64,000 nucleotides of DNA from a halophilic archaeon (GTDB lineage: Archaea; Halobacteriota; Halobacteria; Halobacteriales; Haladaptataceae), in the NCBI GenBank assembly GCA_003298465.1, contig QNGA01000012.1:36763-100762 (forward strand), in the 5' to 3' direction. Of the stretch, positions 1-8,727 are shown piece after piece. Numbering within the stretch: the first letter of the stretch is position 1; every line of letters begins with the position of its first letter. The translations under genes were made by a program, and so were the position numbers. Below the pieces are notes generated by a model. It made no database searches and was not told the DNA's origin. It worked only from the letters and a program-made list of their open reading frames with translations.

Positions 1-484
1 CGAACCGCAGGTCCTCGTCGACGACGTAGACGCCGTCCCCGACGGTCTCGAACAGCGTCTCGTACTGGCTGAGTTCGCGCTCGCGTCGCTTGCGCTCGGA
101 GATGTCGCGTCCGCCGCCCGCCACGCCGACGATGGTTCCCGACTCCGCTCTCACCGGCGACCCGTTGAACTCGACGGGGAGCGGTTCGCCGTCCTTCGTC
201 AACAGGGTCGTATCGACGCTCCGGGACTTCCCGCGTTCCAGAACGTCCATGACGAGTTCGCTCACGTGTTCGCGTTCGTCCTCGGGAATGAACTCGATGG
301 GATTCATCTCGGCGATCTCGGCGTTGCTGTATCCGGTCAGTTCGAGCAGCCGGTCGTTCCAGCGCCGAAACTGCCAGTTCCGGTCGAAGGCGTAGATGAC
401 GTCCGGGACTGCGTCGTAGACGTCCGTCGAGAACGCGTCGTCGAACGCCAGTTCGTCCCGGTCCGGTTTCGGAGGCTTGTTCAT
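1..484 (-). CDS. PAS-domain signalling protein, N-terminal part only
   Basis: The frame opens at the ATG at 484 and runs off the window edge, so only about 161 residues are visible. The first PAS domain spans about residues 25-135 ([14 protein letters not shown]) and ends in a PAC-like stretch ([18 protein letters not shown]). A second PAS domain begins near residue 140 ([15 protein letters not shown]). PAS domains sense redox, light or small ligands in the cytoplasm and in haloarchaea usually sit in front of a histidine kinase or a bacterio-opsin-activator-type HTH output. The output domain lies outside the window, so its class cannot be decided. The sugar kinase at 675 is divergently transcribed. 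Confidence 0.85.
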   Translation of the reverse strand, partial: MNKPPKPDRDELAFDDAFSTDVYDAVPDVIYAFDRNWQFRRWNDRLLELTGYSNAEIAEMNPIEFIPEDEREHVSELVMDVLERGKSRSVDTTLLTKDGEPLPVEFNGSPVRAESGTIVGVAGGGRDISERKRRERELSQYETLFETVGDGVYVVDEDLRF

Positions 485-674
485 CCGTCGGTCGATACCC
501 GGTCACGCTTGTTGTCGTCCAAAGAAAAGTTTACTGGGCGAGTCATTTTCCGACTCCGAAGAGGTACGATACTTGACGAGCGAGCGTCGTCCGCTGCGGC
601 TCGACCGCCGAAGGCTCCCTCGTACGTGGACCGCGACCGGTCGAACTATAGGAGTCGCTCTCTACCTCGCGCAC

Positions 675-1628
675 ATGGCCGACCTGGTCACGTTCGGCGA
701 GACGATGCTTCGACTCTCGCCTCCGGACCGCGAGCGAATCGAGACGACGTCGACGCTCGAACTTCGGGCGGCGGGCGCTGAGAGCAACGTCGCCATCGCC
801 GCCCAGCGCATCGGCGCGGACGCCACCTGGACGTCGAAACTCCCCGACTCCCCGCTCGGCAGGCGCGTCGCCGCCGAGCTACGGTCGCACGGCATCGACG
901 CGGCGGTCGAGTGGAGCGACGACGGTCGACAGGGAACCTACTACCTCGAACACGGGTCCACCCCGCGCGGTACCAACGTCATCTACGACCGTTCGGACGC
1001 CGCTGTCACGACGACCCGCCCCGACGATCTCCCGCTCTCGACCGTCCGCGACGCCGACTGGTTCCACACGAGCGGCATCACGCCCGCGCTCTCCTCGACC
1101 CTCGAATCGACCGTCGCCGACGTGCTCTCGACCGCGCGCGACGCCGGGACGACCACTTCCTTCGACGTCAACTACCGCTCGAAGCTCTGGTCGCCCGAAG
1201 AGGCGCGGGCGACCCTGACCGAACTCTTCCCGGCGGTCGACGTGCTGACGACCGCCAAGCGGGACGCCCGCGAGGTGCTCGGGCGGGAGGGCGACGCCGA
1301 GAGCATCGCTCGCGGCCTCGCCGACGACCACGACTTCGAGACGGTCGTGGTCACGCGCGGCGAAGACGGCGCGCTGGCGTTCCACGACAGCACCGTCTTC
1401 GAACAGCCGGCGATCGAGACCGAGACGGTCGACCCCATCGGCACGGGCGACGCCTTCGTCGGAGCGTTCGTCGCGCGCCGTCTCGCGGGCGACGACGTGC
1501 AGACCGCGCTGGAGTACGGCGCGGCGACCGCCGCGATGAAGCGGACCATTCCGGGCGACGTCGCGGTCGTCACCCGCGAGGAGGTCGAGGCGGTCGTCGA
1601 CGCCGACCGCGGCGCGATATCGCGGTAG
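675..1628 (+). CDS. kdgK: PfkB-family sugar kinase, probably 2-keto-3-deoxygluconate kinase
   Basis: This 317-residue cytoplasmic ribokinase/PfkB-fold kinase starts [16 protein letters not shown], and residues 33-43 ([11 protein letters not shown]) form the N-terminal PfkB signature. The C-terminal signature [13 protein letters not shown] lies at 253-265, with D259 as the expected catalytic base. In haloarchaea such proteins phosphorylate 2-keto-3-deoxygluconate in the semi-phosphorylative Entner-Doudoroff route. The substrate is inferred from family resemblance; ribokinase or fructokinase activity is the alternative. A longer in-frame start at 477 is rejected because a TATA-like AACTATA at 644-650 sits about 28 bp before the 675 ATG, the usual leaderless arrangement. 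Confidence 0.85.
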   Translation: MADLVTFGETMLRLSPPDRERIETTSTLELRAAGAESNVAIAAQRIGADATWTSKLPDSPLGRRVAAELRSHGIDAAVEWSDDGRQGTYYLEHGSTPRGTNVIYDRSDAAVTTTRPDDLPLSTVRDADWFHTSGITPALSSTLESTVADVLSTARDAGTTTSFDVNYRSKLWSPEEARATLTELFPAVDVLTTAKRDAREVLGREGDAESIARGLADDHDFETVVVTRGEDGALAFHDSTVFEQPAIETETVDPIGTGDAFVGAFVARRLAGDDVQTALEYGAATAAMKRTIPGDVAVVTREEVEAVVDADRGAISR

Positions 1629-1733
1629 CGCGGTCGGACTCTCCGACCCCGTCTGCTCGTCCGGCGTCGTACGGCCAGGGATCTCCGGCCGGCGGACGAA
1701 CTGCTAAAGGGCCGGGCGTCCAAAAGCGCGACC

Positions 1734-3134
1734 ATGACCACGCACGTCGTCGTCGTTGGGGCGTACGGAAGTGCGGGAGTCGCAGTGGCGAGCGAACTGG
1801 TCGACGAACCGGACGTGGAGTTGACGCTCGTCGACGACGGCGACCCCGGCGGCGGTCTCTGCATCCTCCGGGGCTGCATGCCGTCGAAGGAGGTGCTGTC
1901 GGCCACGGCCCACCGCTTCCAGGTTCGCGACGACCCTCGCCTGGAGGGGACGCCGGAGGTCGACCTCCAGTCGGTCGTCGACCGCAAAGACGACCACGTC
2001 GAGAGCTTCGCCAGCCATCGCCGCGCCACCGTCCACGAGATGGCCGAGCGCGAGAACGTCACCTTCCACCACGACACCGCACGGTTCGTCGACGACCACG
2101 TCGTCGCGGTCGGCGACCGCGAGATAGCGGCCGACTACGTCGTCGTCGCCACGGGGTCGGACGTCAACGTCCCCGACCTGCCCGGTCTGGAGGACGTGGA
2201 TTACTCGACCAGCGACGACGTGCTCGACGCGACCGAGTTCCCCGACTCGGGCGTCGTTATGGGCTTCGGATACGTCGGCGTCGAACTCGTCACCTACCTC
2301 TCGGAGGCCGCGGGGATGGACCTCACCGTCGTCGAGCACGACGAGCGTCCGCTGGACGAGGCCGACGACGCCTTCGGCGACGAACTGCTCGACATCTACC
2401 GCGAGCGGTTCGACGTCGAGGTGCTGACCGAGACGGACGAGCGGCGCGTCGAACCCGTCGGCGACGGCGTCCGCCTCCACGTCGAGGAGGACGGCGAGGA
2501 GCGCGCCGTCGAAGCCGACGAACTGTTCCTGTTCACGGGTCGCCGGCCCGCCCTCGACGGCCTCGGTCTCGACGCCACCGCGCTCGACCCCGGTCCGGGC
2601 TGGGTCCGGGACACGATGCAGGCCCACGACGACCCCCGGACCTTCGTCGTCGGCGACGCGAACGGTCACGAACCCATCCTGCACGTCGCCAAGGAGCAGG
2701 GGTTCCAGGCCGCCGCGAACGTCCTGGCGCACGCCCGCGGCGACGACCTCGAACCGTACGAGAACACCCGCCACCACGTGATGTTCTCCGGTACCGGCGT
2801 CTACCCCTTCGCTCACGTCGGCCTCTCCGAGTCGGCCGTCGAGGCCGAGGACCGCGACTACGTCGCCGTCACCCGCCGCGCCACCGACGACGGCGTGTTC
2901 AAGACCAAACACGCCGCCGAGGGACTGGCGAAACTCGTCGTCGACGCCGACGACGGCACGGTACTCGGCTACCAGGGGCTGCACTACCACGCCGACGTGA
3001 TGGCGAAGACGATGCAGGTCGTCGTCGAGGGTGAGATGGACGTCCGCGACGTGCCTGACCGGGCGTTCCATCCCACCACACCCGAGATACTCGACGGGCT
3101 GTTTCGAGAGGCGAGCGGCCGAGTCGGCGAGTAG
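1734..3134 (+). CDS. Dihydrolipoamide dehydrogenase-like FAD/NAD(P) disulfide oxidoreductase
   Basis: The 466-residue protein has the class I pyridine-nucleotide disulfide oxidoreductase layout. It has an N-terminal FAD fold (VVVVGAYGSAG), a redox-active pair C43/C48 in GLCILRGCMPSK, a central NAD(P) fold (GFGYVGVELVTYL), FVVGDANG for the second FAD contact, and a C-terminal dimerisation domain ending in FHPTTPEIL with the catalytic His-Glu pair. All catalytic residues are present, so it should be active. No 2-oxoacid dehydrogenase E1/E2 genes lie nearby, so it may be a stand-alone dihydrolipoamide, mercuric or glutathione/bis-gamma-glutamylcysteine-type reductase rather than an E3 component. 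A GCTAAAG box lies about 28 bp upstream. Confidence 0.85.
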   Translation: MTTHVVVVGAYGSAGVAVASELVDEPDVELTLVDDGDPGGGLCILRGCMPSKEVLSATAHRFQVRDDPRLEGTPEVDLQSVVDRKDDHVESFASHRRATVHEMAERENVTFHHDTARFVDDHVVAVGDREIAADYVVVATGSDVNVPDLPGLEDVDYSTSDDVLDATEFPDSGVVMGFGYVGVELVTYLSEAAGMDLTVVEHDERPLDEADDAFGDELLDIYRERFDVEVLTETDERRVEPVGDGVRLHVEEDGEERAVEADELFLFTGRRPALDGLGLDATALDPGPGWVRDTMQAHDDPRTFVVGDANGHEPILHVAKEQGFQAAANVLAHARGDDLEPYENTRHHVMFSGTGVYPFAHVGLSESAVEAEDRDYVAVTRRATDDGVFKTKHAAEGLAKLVVDADDGTVLGYQGLHYHADVMAKTMQVVVEGEMDVRDVPDRAFHPTTPEILDGLFREASGRVGE

Positions 3135-3268
3135 CGCGACCGTCCCCGGGACGCCGCCCTCCTCGGGCAGCGGTCGGCGCCGCCGGCCGCTCCGGCGGCG
3201 GCCGAGACGCGCCACTCTCCGGCGTCGGTTCAGCGACGGAAAAACGGTGCCTGGTCGCGGTCGTCGGG

Positions 3269-4786
3269 TTACCCGTCGAGGTCGTACAGCTCGGAGAACT
3301 TCGACTCGACGTGGTCGAGGAAGTAGTCGGCGGTGAACGTCTTGCCGGTCGCGCGCTCGATGAGGTCGTCGGTGGTGTACCTGGCACCGTGCTGGTGGAC
3401 GTTCTCGGTCAGCCAATCGTGCAGCGGCTCGAAGTCGCCCGCCGCGACGCGCTCGTCGAGGTCGTCGATGTCCTCCTCGGCGGCGTCGTACAGCTGAGCC
3501 GCCAGGACGCTGCCGAGCGAGTAGGTCGGGAAGTAGCCGAAGCTGCCGTGACTCCAGTGGATGTCCTGCAGGCAGCCCTCGGCGTCGGAGTCGGGGCGGA
3601 TGCCGAGATACTCCTCGTACTTGTCGTTCCAGAGCTCCGGCACGTCCTCGACGTCTATCTCGCCGCGGATGAGCTGTTTCTCGATCTCGAACCGGACCAC
3701 GATGTGCATGTGGTAGGTGAGTTCGTCCGCCTCGACGCGGATGAGGTTGTCCTCGTACACCTCGTTGACGGCCTCGTACAGGTCGTCGACGGTGAGGTCC
3801 TCGGCCTCCGGGAACCGCTCGGCCAGTTCGGGGAGGAACCGCTCCCAGAACGCCTTCGAGCGCCCGACGTGGTTCTCCCAGAGCCGCGACTGCGACTCGT
3901 GGACGGTGAGGTCGCGGGACTGCCCCAGCGGCGTCCCGTACTCCTCGTCCGGCAGGCCGAGGGTGTAGGTGGCGTGGCCGAACTCGTGGATGGTGCTCAT
4001 CAGCGCGCCGAGCGGGTCGGATTCGTCGAACCGCGTCGTCACGCGAGCGTCGAACTGGTTGCCGCTGGAGAACGGATGCGGTGCGGTGTCGAGGCGGCCG
4101 CGGTTCCAGTCGTAGCCGAGCGTGTCGAGCACGTCGCGGGCGAGGTCCTCCTGGGTGTCCGCGTCGTAGGTGCCGTCGAACGGCGACGCGAGGTCGACGT
4201 CGCTCTCGCGCACGTCGTCGATGAGCGGGACGAGTTCGTCCCGGAGGCGTTCGAGCGTCTCCTCGGCGGTGTCGATGCCGAGGTAGGGCTCGTACTCCTC
4301 GAACAGCACCTCGTAGGGGTCTTTCTCGGGGTCGATGTGCTCTGCGTACTCGCGCTCGAGTTCGACGAGTTTCTCCAGCGTCGGTGCGAAGATGGAGAAG
4401 TCGTCCTCCTCCCTGGCCTGCTCCCACTTCGGCAGCGCCTCGGAGGTGGTCCGGGATATCTCCTCGACGAGGTCGGTCGGGACGCTCGTCGCGCGCTCGT
4501 GCTTCCGGCGCACCTCGCGGACGACCGCGGCCTGCTCGTCGTCGAGGTCCCGCGATTCGAGGTCGTCGAGCAGGTCGGCCATCTCGTCGTCGGTCAGCAG
4601 GTCGTGGGAGATGGCCGACAGCGCCGAACGCTGCTGGGACCGCGCTGGCGTGCCGCCCTCGGGCATCATGACTTCCTGGTCCCAGCCCAGGATGCCGGCC
4701 GCACCCTCGACGTTGTTGATTCGTTTCACCTTCTGGAGGAACTGGTCGTACGCGTCCGCGTCCGCGTCGGCGGCTTCGGTTGCCAT
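3269..4786 (-). CDS. M32 family metallocarboxypeptidase, copy 1
   Basis: This 505-residue cytoplasmic zinc carboxypeptidase of the Taq/Pfu (M32) family removes C-terminal amino acids from peptides. The zinc site is HEFGH at about 267-271, with the third ligand Glu in HESQS at 296-297. An upstream frame extension is possible, but the ATG at 4786 is preferred because ATTGATAATC (4808-4817, minus strand) lies about 26 bp upstream. It resembles the protein at 12558-14060 along its whole length, so the two are paralogues. It is convergent with the flavoprotein gene to its left and divergent from the gene at 4923. Confidence 0.93.
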   Translation of the reverse strand: MATEAADADADAYDQFLQKVKRINNVEGAAGILGWDQEVMMPEGGTPARSQQRSALSAISHDLLTDDEMADLLDDLESRDLDDEQAAVVREVRRKHERATSVPTDLVEEISRTTSEALPKWEQAREEDDFSIFAPTLEKLVELEREYAEHIDPEKDPYEVLFEEYEPYLGIDTAEETLERLRDELVPLIDDVRESDVDLASPFDGTYDADTQEDLARDVLDTLGYDWNRGRLDTAPHPFSSGNQFDARVTTRFDESDPLGALMSTIHEFGHATYTLGLPDEEYGTPLGQSRDLTVHESQSRLWENHVGRSKAFWERFLPELAERFPEAEDLTVDDLYEAVNEVYEDNLIRVEADELTYHMHIVVRFEIEKQLIRGEIDVEDVPELWNDKYEEYLGIRPDSDAEGCLQDIHWSHGSFGYFPTYSLGSVLAAQLYDAAEEDIDDLDERVAAGDFEPLHDWLTENVHQHGARYTTDDLIERATGKTFTADYFLDHVESKFSELYDLDG

Positions 4787-4922
4787 CGTCGCCAAATTGG
4801 TGTCAGTGATTATCAATCAACGGGTTTCGGAACGAAACGGTGCCGCGAGGATTGCACCGCGAGCGCTCCCCTCGCGCGGCGTGGCACAACGCTTTTGGCC
4901 GACAAGCGCGCGGAATGACAGT

Positions 4923-5579
4923 ATGAGTGGCGACGCGCCGAACTACACGGCCAACACCCGAGCGATGGAGTTCTGGGACGAGGTAGTCGAGGACATGGAG
5001 GCCACCGCGGCCGAGTACGAGGACGCCGGCTGGGACGCCCTGCTGTTGCACCCCGGCGACGTGACGCCCGTCGTCTACACCGACGACGAGGGCGCGGACG
5101 AGGGGACCGACGTCGACCTCGACGCGGCCGACGTCGAGGTAGTCTCCGACGAGGAGGCGGGCGAAGTCGAGGCCACCGACGCGGCCGGCGACTCCGTCGA
5201 CGTGAGCAACGTGACCGAGTACGGCCTCGACGTGCTCGTGCCGGACGACGAGTTCGGGGAACTGGAGTCGCTGCTGGAGGACGGCGTCACCTTCGACTCC
5301 TTCGAGGCGTTCCGTGCGACGGAAGACCGCATGGTCTACCTCGTGGTCGCCATGGAGGACCACGACGCCGAGACCGTCGTGCTGTACCCGGCGTACTACG
5401 ACGTCCGGGGCGCGGCGGAGATGCTCGAAGCCGCCGACGAACGGGGGACGATGTACACCTTCGTCCGGACGCTGAGCGACGACCGCATCCAGTTCACCCA
5501 CGAGGACCAGAGCGCTTTCCAGCCGCCGGACCCCGAGGCCGAGACGAGCGAGGACGCGGACGACGGAACCGCGGAGTAG
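4923..5579 (+). CDS. Acidic haloarchaeal protein of unknown function
   Basis: This 218-residue soluble protein starts MSGDAPNYTANTRAMEFWDE. It has a helical N-terminus, a very acidic middle (about residues 55-100) and a folded-looking C-terminal half (EFGELESLLEDGVTFDSFEAF, VYLVVAMEDHDAETVVLYPAYYD) before an acidic tail. I do not recognise a characterised domain; the pattern fits a conserved haloarchaeal family. The start at 4923 is preferred over longer in-frame starts because a CGCTTTTGG box lies about 29 bp upstream and the longer extension overlaps the divergent carboxypeptidase gene. No function is proposed. Confidence 0.85.
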   Translation: MSGDAPNYTANTRAMEFWDEVVEDMEATAAEYEDAGWDALLLHPGDVTPVVYTDDEGADEGTDVDLDAADVEVVSDEEAGEVEATDAAGDSVDVSNVTEYGLDVLVPDDEFGELESLLEDGVTFDSFEAFRATEDRMVYLVVAMEDHDAETVVLYPAYYDVRGAAEMLEAADERGTMYTFVRTLSDDRIQFTHEDQSAFQPPDPEAETSEDADDGTAE

Positions 5580-6326
5580 TCACTCCGCGTCCGGGCGTAT
5601 CTCGTGGCCGCAGTTCGGACACTCGACCTCGTCGTGGCGTAGTTGCTCGCTGGACTCGCGCACCTCGCGCATGACGCCGGAGATGCGGTCTTCGGCGGCC
5701 AGTTCCTCTTCGACCGAGAGGTCGACGCCCTCGACCTCCAGCAGGAACTTCGCCACCTCGGTGACCTCGTACATCAGGTCGTCCAGCTCCTCTGCGGTGA
5801 AGAAGTTACACATCGCGCCGTAGAGGAAGGTCGCGCCGGCCTTGTGGACCTTCTCCTCGAAGCTCGACCGCGCCTGGTTGACCGCCTGCGGCGTGTACGT
5901 GTCGGTCATGAACGGGACGAGGTGCGGGAGGTTCTCGCCGATCTTCGTCATCTCGACGCCGGTCTCGGTGCGGAAGTCGGCACAGAGCCGCGCGATGGCC
6001 CACTCGCGGGCCGTGACGTACGTCCGCTCGCGGAGGAACTCGTTGACGCGGTCGTACTGCGCGCCGTCCATCTTCTTGAACCGCTCGTACTTCCGGACTT
6101 CCGGCGGTACGTCGACCGCGTCCGCCTCGGGAGCGTCTCCCCCGGCGTCGGACCCGGAGACGCTCGTCTCCGATGCGCCGTCGTCCGGTCCGGACGCGCC
6201 GGTCTCGTCGGCGTTCGGCGCGTCGTTCTCGTCGGGTCGCTGTGCCGCAGTCTGCTCGGCGTCGGTGCCCGGAGATTCGTCGCTCTCGTCGGATTCGGCC
6301 GACGAGAGGGAGGATTCGTCTGACAT
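5580..6326 (-). CDS. Haloarchaeal protein with C-terminal CxxC pair, DUF5806-like
   Basis: This is a 248-residue protein. The first 80 or so residues are low-complexity and acidic/Ser-rich (SDESSLSSAESDESDESPG). A conserved helical core follows (PPEVRKYERFKKMDGAQYDR, then REWAIARLCADFRTETG). The C-terminus carries one CPNCGH motif, half of a zinc ribbon. The core resembles the haloarchaeal family annotated as DUF5806, but I cannot confirm the number. The ATG at 6326 is preferred over the one at 6341 because it opens the acidic tail typical of such proteins; the choice is not decisive. It is tail-to-tail with the gene at 4923, with no gap. Confidence 0.82.
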   Translation of the reverse strand: MSDESSLSSAESDESDESPGTDAEQTAAQRPDENDAPNADETGASGPDDGASETSVSGSDAGGDAPEADAVDVPPEVRKYERFKKMDGAQYDRVNEFLRERTYVTAREWAIARLCADFRTETGVEMTKIGENLPHLVPFMTDTYTPQAVNQARSSFEEKVHKAGATFLYGAMCNFFTAEELDDLMYEVTEVAKFLLEVEGVDLSVEEELAAEDRISGVMREVRESSEQLRHDEVECPNCGHEIRPDAE

Positions 6327-6440
6327 ACCGGACCTTACCAACCGGGGTGCAAAAGAGTGTCGTCGGTCGGAGATGGAGCGACGGCGCTCGGGTTCGACTG
6401 GAGCCGAACTGTTTTGACGCCCGCACCGGAACAGGGGTGT

Positions 6441-6815
6441 ATGAAAGTGCTACTGGGAATCGGTGGGAGCGACGACTCGCTGACCGCGCTGGAGCAGACG
6501 GTCGGGCGGGCGCGGGCGGCGGGCGACGACCTCACCATCGCCGTCCTCGAAAACCCCGAGAGCGACCTGACGCGAGACAAGATTCGGACGAGGGTCGACG
6601 ACGTGCTCGCCGACGCCGACCTCGACGCCGAGGTGCGCGACCTGACCGGCGACCCCGGGAGCCAGTTGCTCGACGTCGCCGAGAGCGAGGGATTCGACCA
6701 GATCGTGCTCGGCGGTGGCCAGCGCAGTCCGATGGGGAAGATAAAACTCGGCCAGATAGCGGAGTTCGTCCTGCTGAACTCCCACGTCACGGTGAAGCTG
6801 GTGCGCGAACCATGA
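6441..6815 (+). CDS. Universal stress protein (UspA family)
   Basis: This is a single 124-residue Usp domain, starting MKVLLGIGGSDDS with the usual first strand and loop. The nucleotide-binding segment reads LGGGQRSPMGKIKLGQIAE; the residue after the last Gly is Gln where ATP-binding Usp proteins have Ser/Thr, so ATP binding may be weakened. Its stop overlaps the start of the downstream GNAT gene (ATGA at 6812-6815), which implies co-translation. Usp proteins in haloarchaea are abundant and mostly uncharacterised. This one resembles the Usp at 46658 in its GG-RSP-GK segment. Confidence 0.9.
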   Translation: MKVLLGIGGSDDSLTALEQTVGRARAAGDDLTIAVLENPESDLTRDKIRTRVDDVLADADLDAEVRDLTGDPGSQLLDVAESEGFDQIVLGGGQRSPMGKIKLGQIAEFVLLNSHVTVKLVREP

Positions 6816-7336
6816 CACGACACGACCGACGCTTCCCCGACGAACCGTCGGGGCCGTTCCCCGAGCCGCCGCTCTCTTTCACCGACCGCGAGGGCCGCGA
6901 CATCGACGTGTGCCCGTACGAGGAGGACGACGAGGAAGCGCTGGTCGAGATGTACGTCGACTTCGACCCCGCGGACCGCGCGCAGGGCATCCCGCCCGCG
7001 ACCGAATCCCGGGTCCGCGACTGGGTGGAGACGCTCGGCGAGGGGCTGAACGTCGTCGCGTGGCACGAGGACGAGGTCGCGGGCCACGCCACGCTCGTCC
7101 CGGACGGCAACGGCTCGTACGAACTCGCCATCTTCGTCCACCAGCGCTACCAGCGCGCCGGCATCGGCTCCCAACTCATCCGCGCGCTGCTGGGGCACGG
7201 CAAGGCCAACGGCGTCGACCGCGTCTGGCTCACCGTCGAACGCTGGAACCGCGCCGCCGTCGGCCTCTACCGCGACGTCGGCTTCGAGACCACCGACTCC
7301 GAGAGCTTCGAACTCGAGATGGTCCTGACGCTCTGA
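6812..7336 (+). CDS. GNAT family N-acetyltransferase
   Basis: This is a 174-residue cytoplasmic acetyl-CoA-dependent acyltransferase. The N-terminal 40 residues are a proline/acid-rich lead. The GNAT core follows: VAGHATLVP (strands 2-3), LAIFVHQRYQRAGIGSQLIR with the R/Q-xx-G-I/G-G acetyl-CoA loop, and VERWNRAAVGLYRDVGFE with the Asn and Tyr typical of motif B. The acceptor is unknown. It overlaps the universal stress gene by four bases (ATGA), so the pair is probably one transcript. Confidence 0.9.
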   Translation: MTRHDRRFPDEPSGPFPEPPLSFTDREGRDIDVCPYEEDDEEALVEMYVDFDPADRAQGIPPATESRVRDWVETLGEGLNVVAWHEDEVAGHATLVPDGNGSYELAIFVHQRYQRAGIGSQLIRALLGHGKANGVDRVWLTVERWNRAAVGLYRDVGFETTDSESFELEMVLTL

Positions 7337-7436
7337 GGCGGCCGGTTCTCGCCCGGCTCTTTCCGTTTCGGCTCGGAGCGCGACTTCGGCGAGCAAAGCA
7401 CTGAAACGCCTCGGCCTCCTTCGAACGAACACGAAC

Positions 7437-7874
7437 ATGACTCAGCGGGTTTCTAGCGAGACTGTAGACACCGTCCGGGCCACCGTCACCCGGAGCGGCG
7501 CGACCGACCGTCCGTGCGTCGAGATTCCCGCGGACGACGCCGAGGCGTTCCCGGAGGACGACGTCGTCCGCCTCGTCATCGACGACACCGAGTACCGAGC
7601 GCGCGTCGAACGACCACTGACCGGCGACGGCCGCCTCATCCGCGGCGCGTACGACACGCCGAGTCTCGCGCGCAACCCCGGCGACGGCGAGAACCGCCTC
7701 ACGGAGTGGTTCGAGGCGAGCAACCGCGAGTTCGACCAGTCGGTCCTGCTCGACGTCGTCTCGGAGGAGTTCCGGTACGGCCTCCGCGAACCGGGCAAGC
7801 GCACCGTCTACGACGCCACCGAGGGTCCCGACGACGGCCTGGCGAACATCGCGGAACAGGTCGAGGAACGATGA
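7437..7874 (+). CDS. Conserved haloarchaeal protein, DUF7112-like
   Basis: This is a 145-residue soluble protein. The first half looks like a small beta-barrel (RPCVEIPADDAEAFPEDDVVRL up to EYRARVERPL), followed by the conserved-looking RGAYDTPSLARNPGDGENRL. It ends in a helical tail. I place it with haloarchaeal proteins annotated DUF7112, with moderate confidence and no known function. Its stop codon overlaps the start of the next gene (ATGA at 7871-7874), suggesting the two are translated together. Confidence 0.82.
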   Translation: MTQRVSSETVDTVRATVTRSGATDRPCVEIPADDAEAFPEDDVVRLVIDDTEYRARVERPLTGDGRLIRGAYDTPSLARNPGDGENRLTEWFEASNREFDQSVLLDVVSEEFRYGLREPGKRTVYDATEGPDDGLANIAEQVEER

Positions 7875-8314
7875 GCAAGCGCGAGGAGTTCCTGGCGGGC
7901 GAGCGCGTCGAGGACGTGGCGCTCTTCCTGGCCGACTCGTTCGTCGACGGCGGCTCGCTGGCCGACCACGGCGAGTCCGTCCCGGACGGCACCCTGCTGG
8001 TCGTCCCGGGCGACACGGGCCGCAGCGTCTTCCAGACCGCGACCGGGATGGAGGCGATGGGGTTCGCAAAGCGTGCGATGGGAACGGAGGGCACCATCGA
8101 CGCCGACCTCACGGGCGGCGAGTGCCCGGCGGCGGGCGAGGAGGCGGACGGCGACGAGGACGCCGACCACGAGACGGAGTTCGTCTTCGCGTTCGCCGAG
8201 GAGCAGAACGAGGACGTCGGCGACATCTACGCGGAGGGCGACGTGATTCACGCCTACGCCTACTGCGACTGCGGTACCGCCTACTCCCAGAAGTGGGTCG
8301 CGGGCGAGCGGTAG
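7871..8314 (+). CDS. Conserved haloarchaeal protein, DUF5807-like
   Basis: This 147-residue protein starts MSKREEFLAGERVEDVALFL. Recognisable segments are GTLLVVPGDTGRSVFQTATG, MEAMGFAKRAMGTEGTIDADL and the C-terminal AYAYCDCGTAYSQKWVAGER, whose CDC pair could bind metal together with the single Cys in GGECPAAG. It matches my memory of the haloarchaeal DUF5807 family; no function is established. It is coupled to the upstream gene by a four-base ATGA overlap. Confidence 0.85.
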   Translation: MSKREEFLAGERVEDVALFLADSFVDGGSLADHGESVPDGTLLVVPGDTGRSVFQTATGMEAMGFAKRAMGTEGTIDADLTGGECPAAGEEADGDEDADHETEFVFAFAEEQNEDVGDIYAEGDVIHAYAYCDCGTAYSQKWVAGER

Positions 8315-8376
8315 GAGAGACGCGGCCCGCGGCCGCGGCCAGCACGGTTTTCCGGTCTGCGGTCCCGCTACCTCCC

Positions 8377-8670
8377 ATGTCGACCGACCCAGAGGACGCA
8401 CGCTACGACCACGTCTCGATAGACGACTGGGACGCCGTCGAGGACCATCTGCGGCGGTTCGCCGACACCGGGCGCGTCGACGCGGTCGGCGAGCGCGTCG
8501 TCGCGGAACTGGACAACTCGCGGTTCTCGGTCGCCCGCGACGGCGAGGTGAGCGCGGGCATGCCGCTGCACGACTTCGACGCGGTCGTCGACGAACTGCA
8601 CTTCGACCACGACGGCGGCGCCATCGCCGTCCGCGGCGACGACTTCGACTACGAGTTCCGCCGTCCGTAA
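8377..8670 (+). CDS. Small conserved haloarchaeal protein of unknown function
   Basis: This 97-residue acidic protein starts MSTDPEDARYDHVSIDDWDA. It has a helix-rich N-terminus and a beta-rich C-terminus (ELDNSRFSVARDGEVSAGMP, GGAIAVRGDDFDYEFRR). There is no signal, membrane segment or metal motif. It lies 62 bp after the DUF5807-like gene on the same strand and may share its transcript. I do not recognise the family. Confidence 0.75.
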   Translation: MSTDPEDARYDHVSIDDWDAVEDHLRRFADTGRVDAVGERVVAELDNSRFSVARDGEVSAGMPLHDFDAVVDELHFDHDGGAIAVRGDDFDYEFRRP

Positions 8671-8727
8671 CGCCCCGGATTCGCCCACCCGAGAGGACCC
8701 CGGTGACGCGGTTCCTTACCGGCGAGT

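Noticed and set aside
911..3034. Long plus-strand open frame encoding about 707 Arg-rich residues
   Set aside because: It overlaps two well-supported genes (675-1628 and 1734-3134) in another frame; long false frames are expected at this GC content and its composition is unlike real haloarchaeal acidic proteins.
1704..4427. Minus-strand open frame of about 907 residues
   Set aside because: It runs antisense to the flavoprotein gene and through the M32 gene in the wrong frame; no domain is recognisable.
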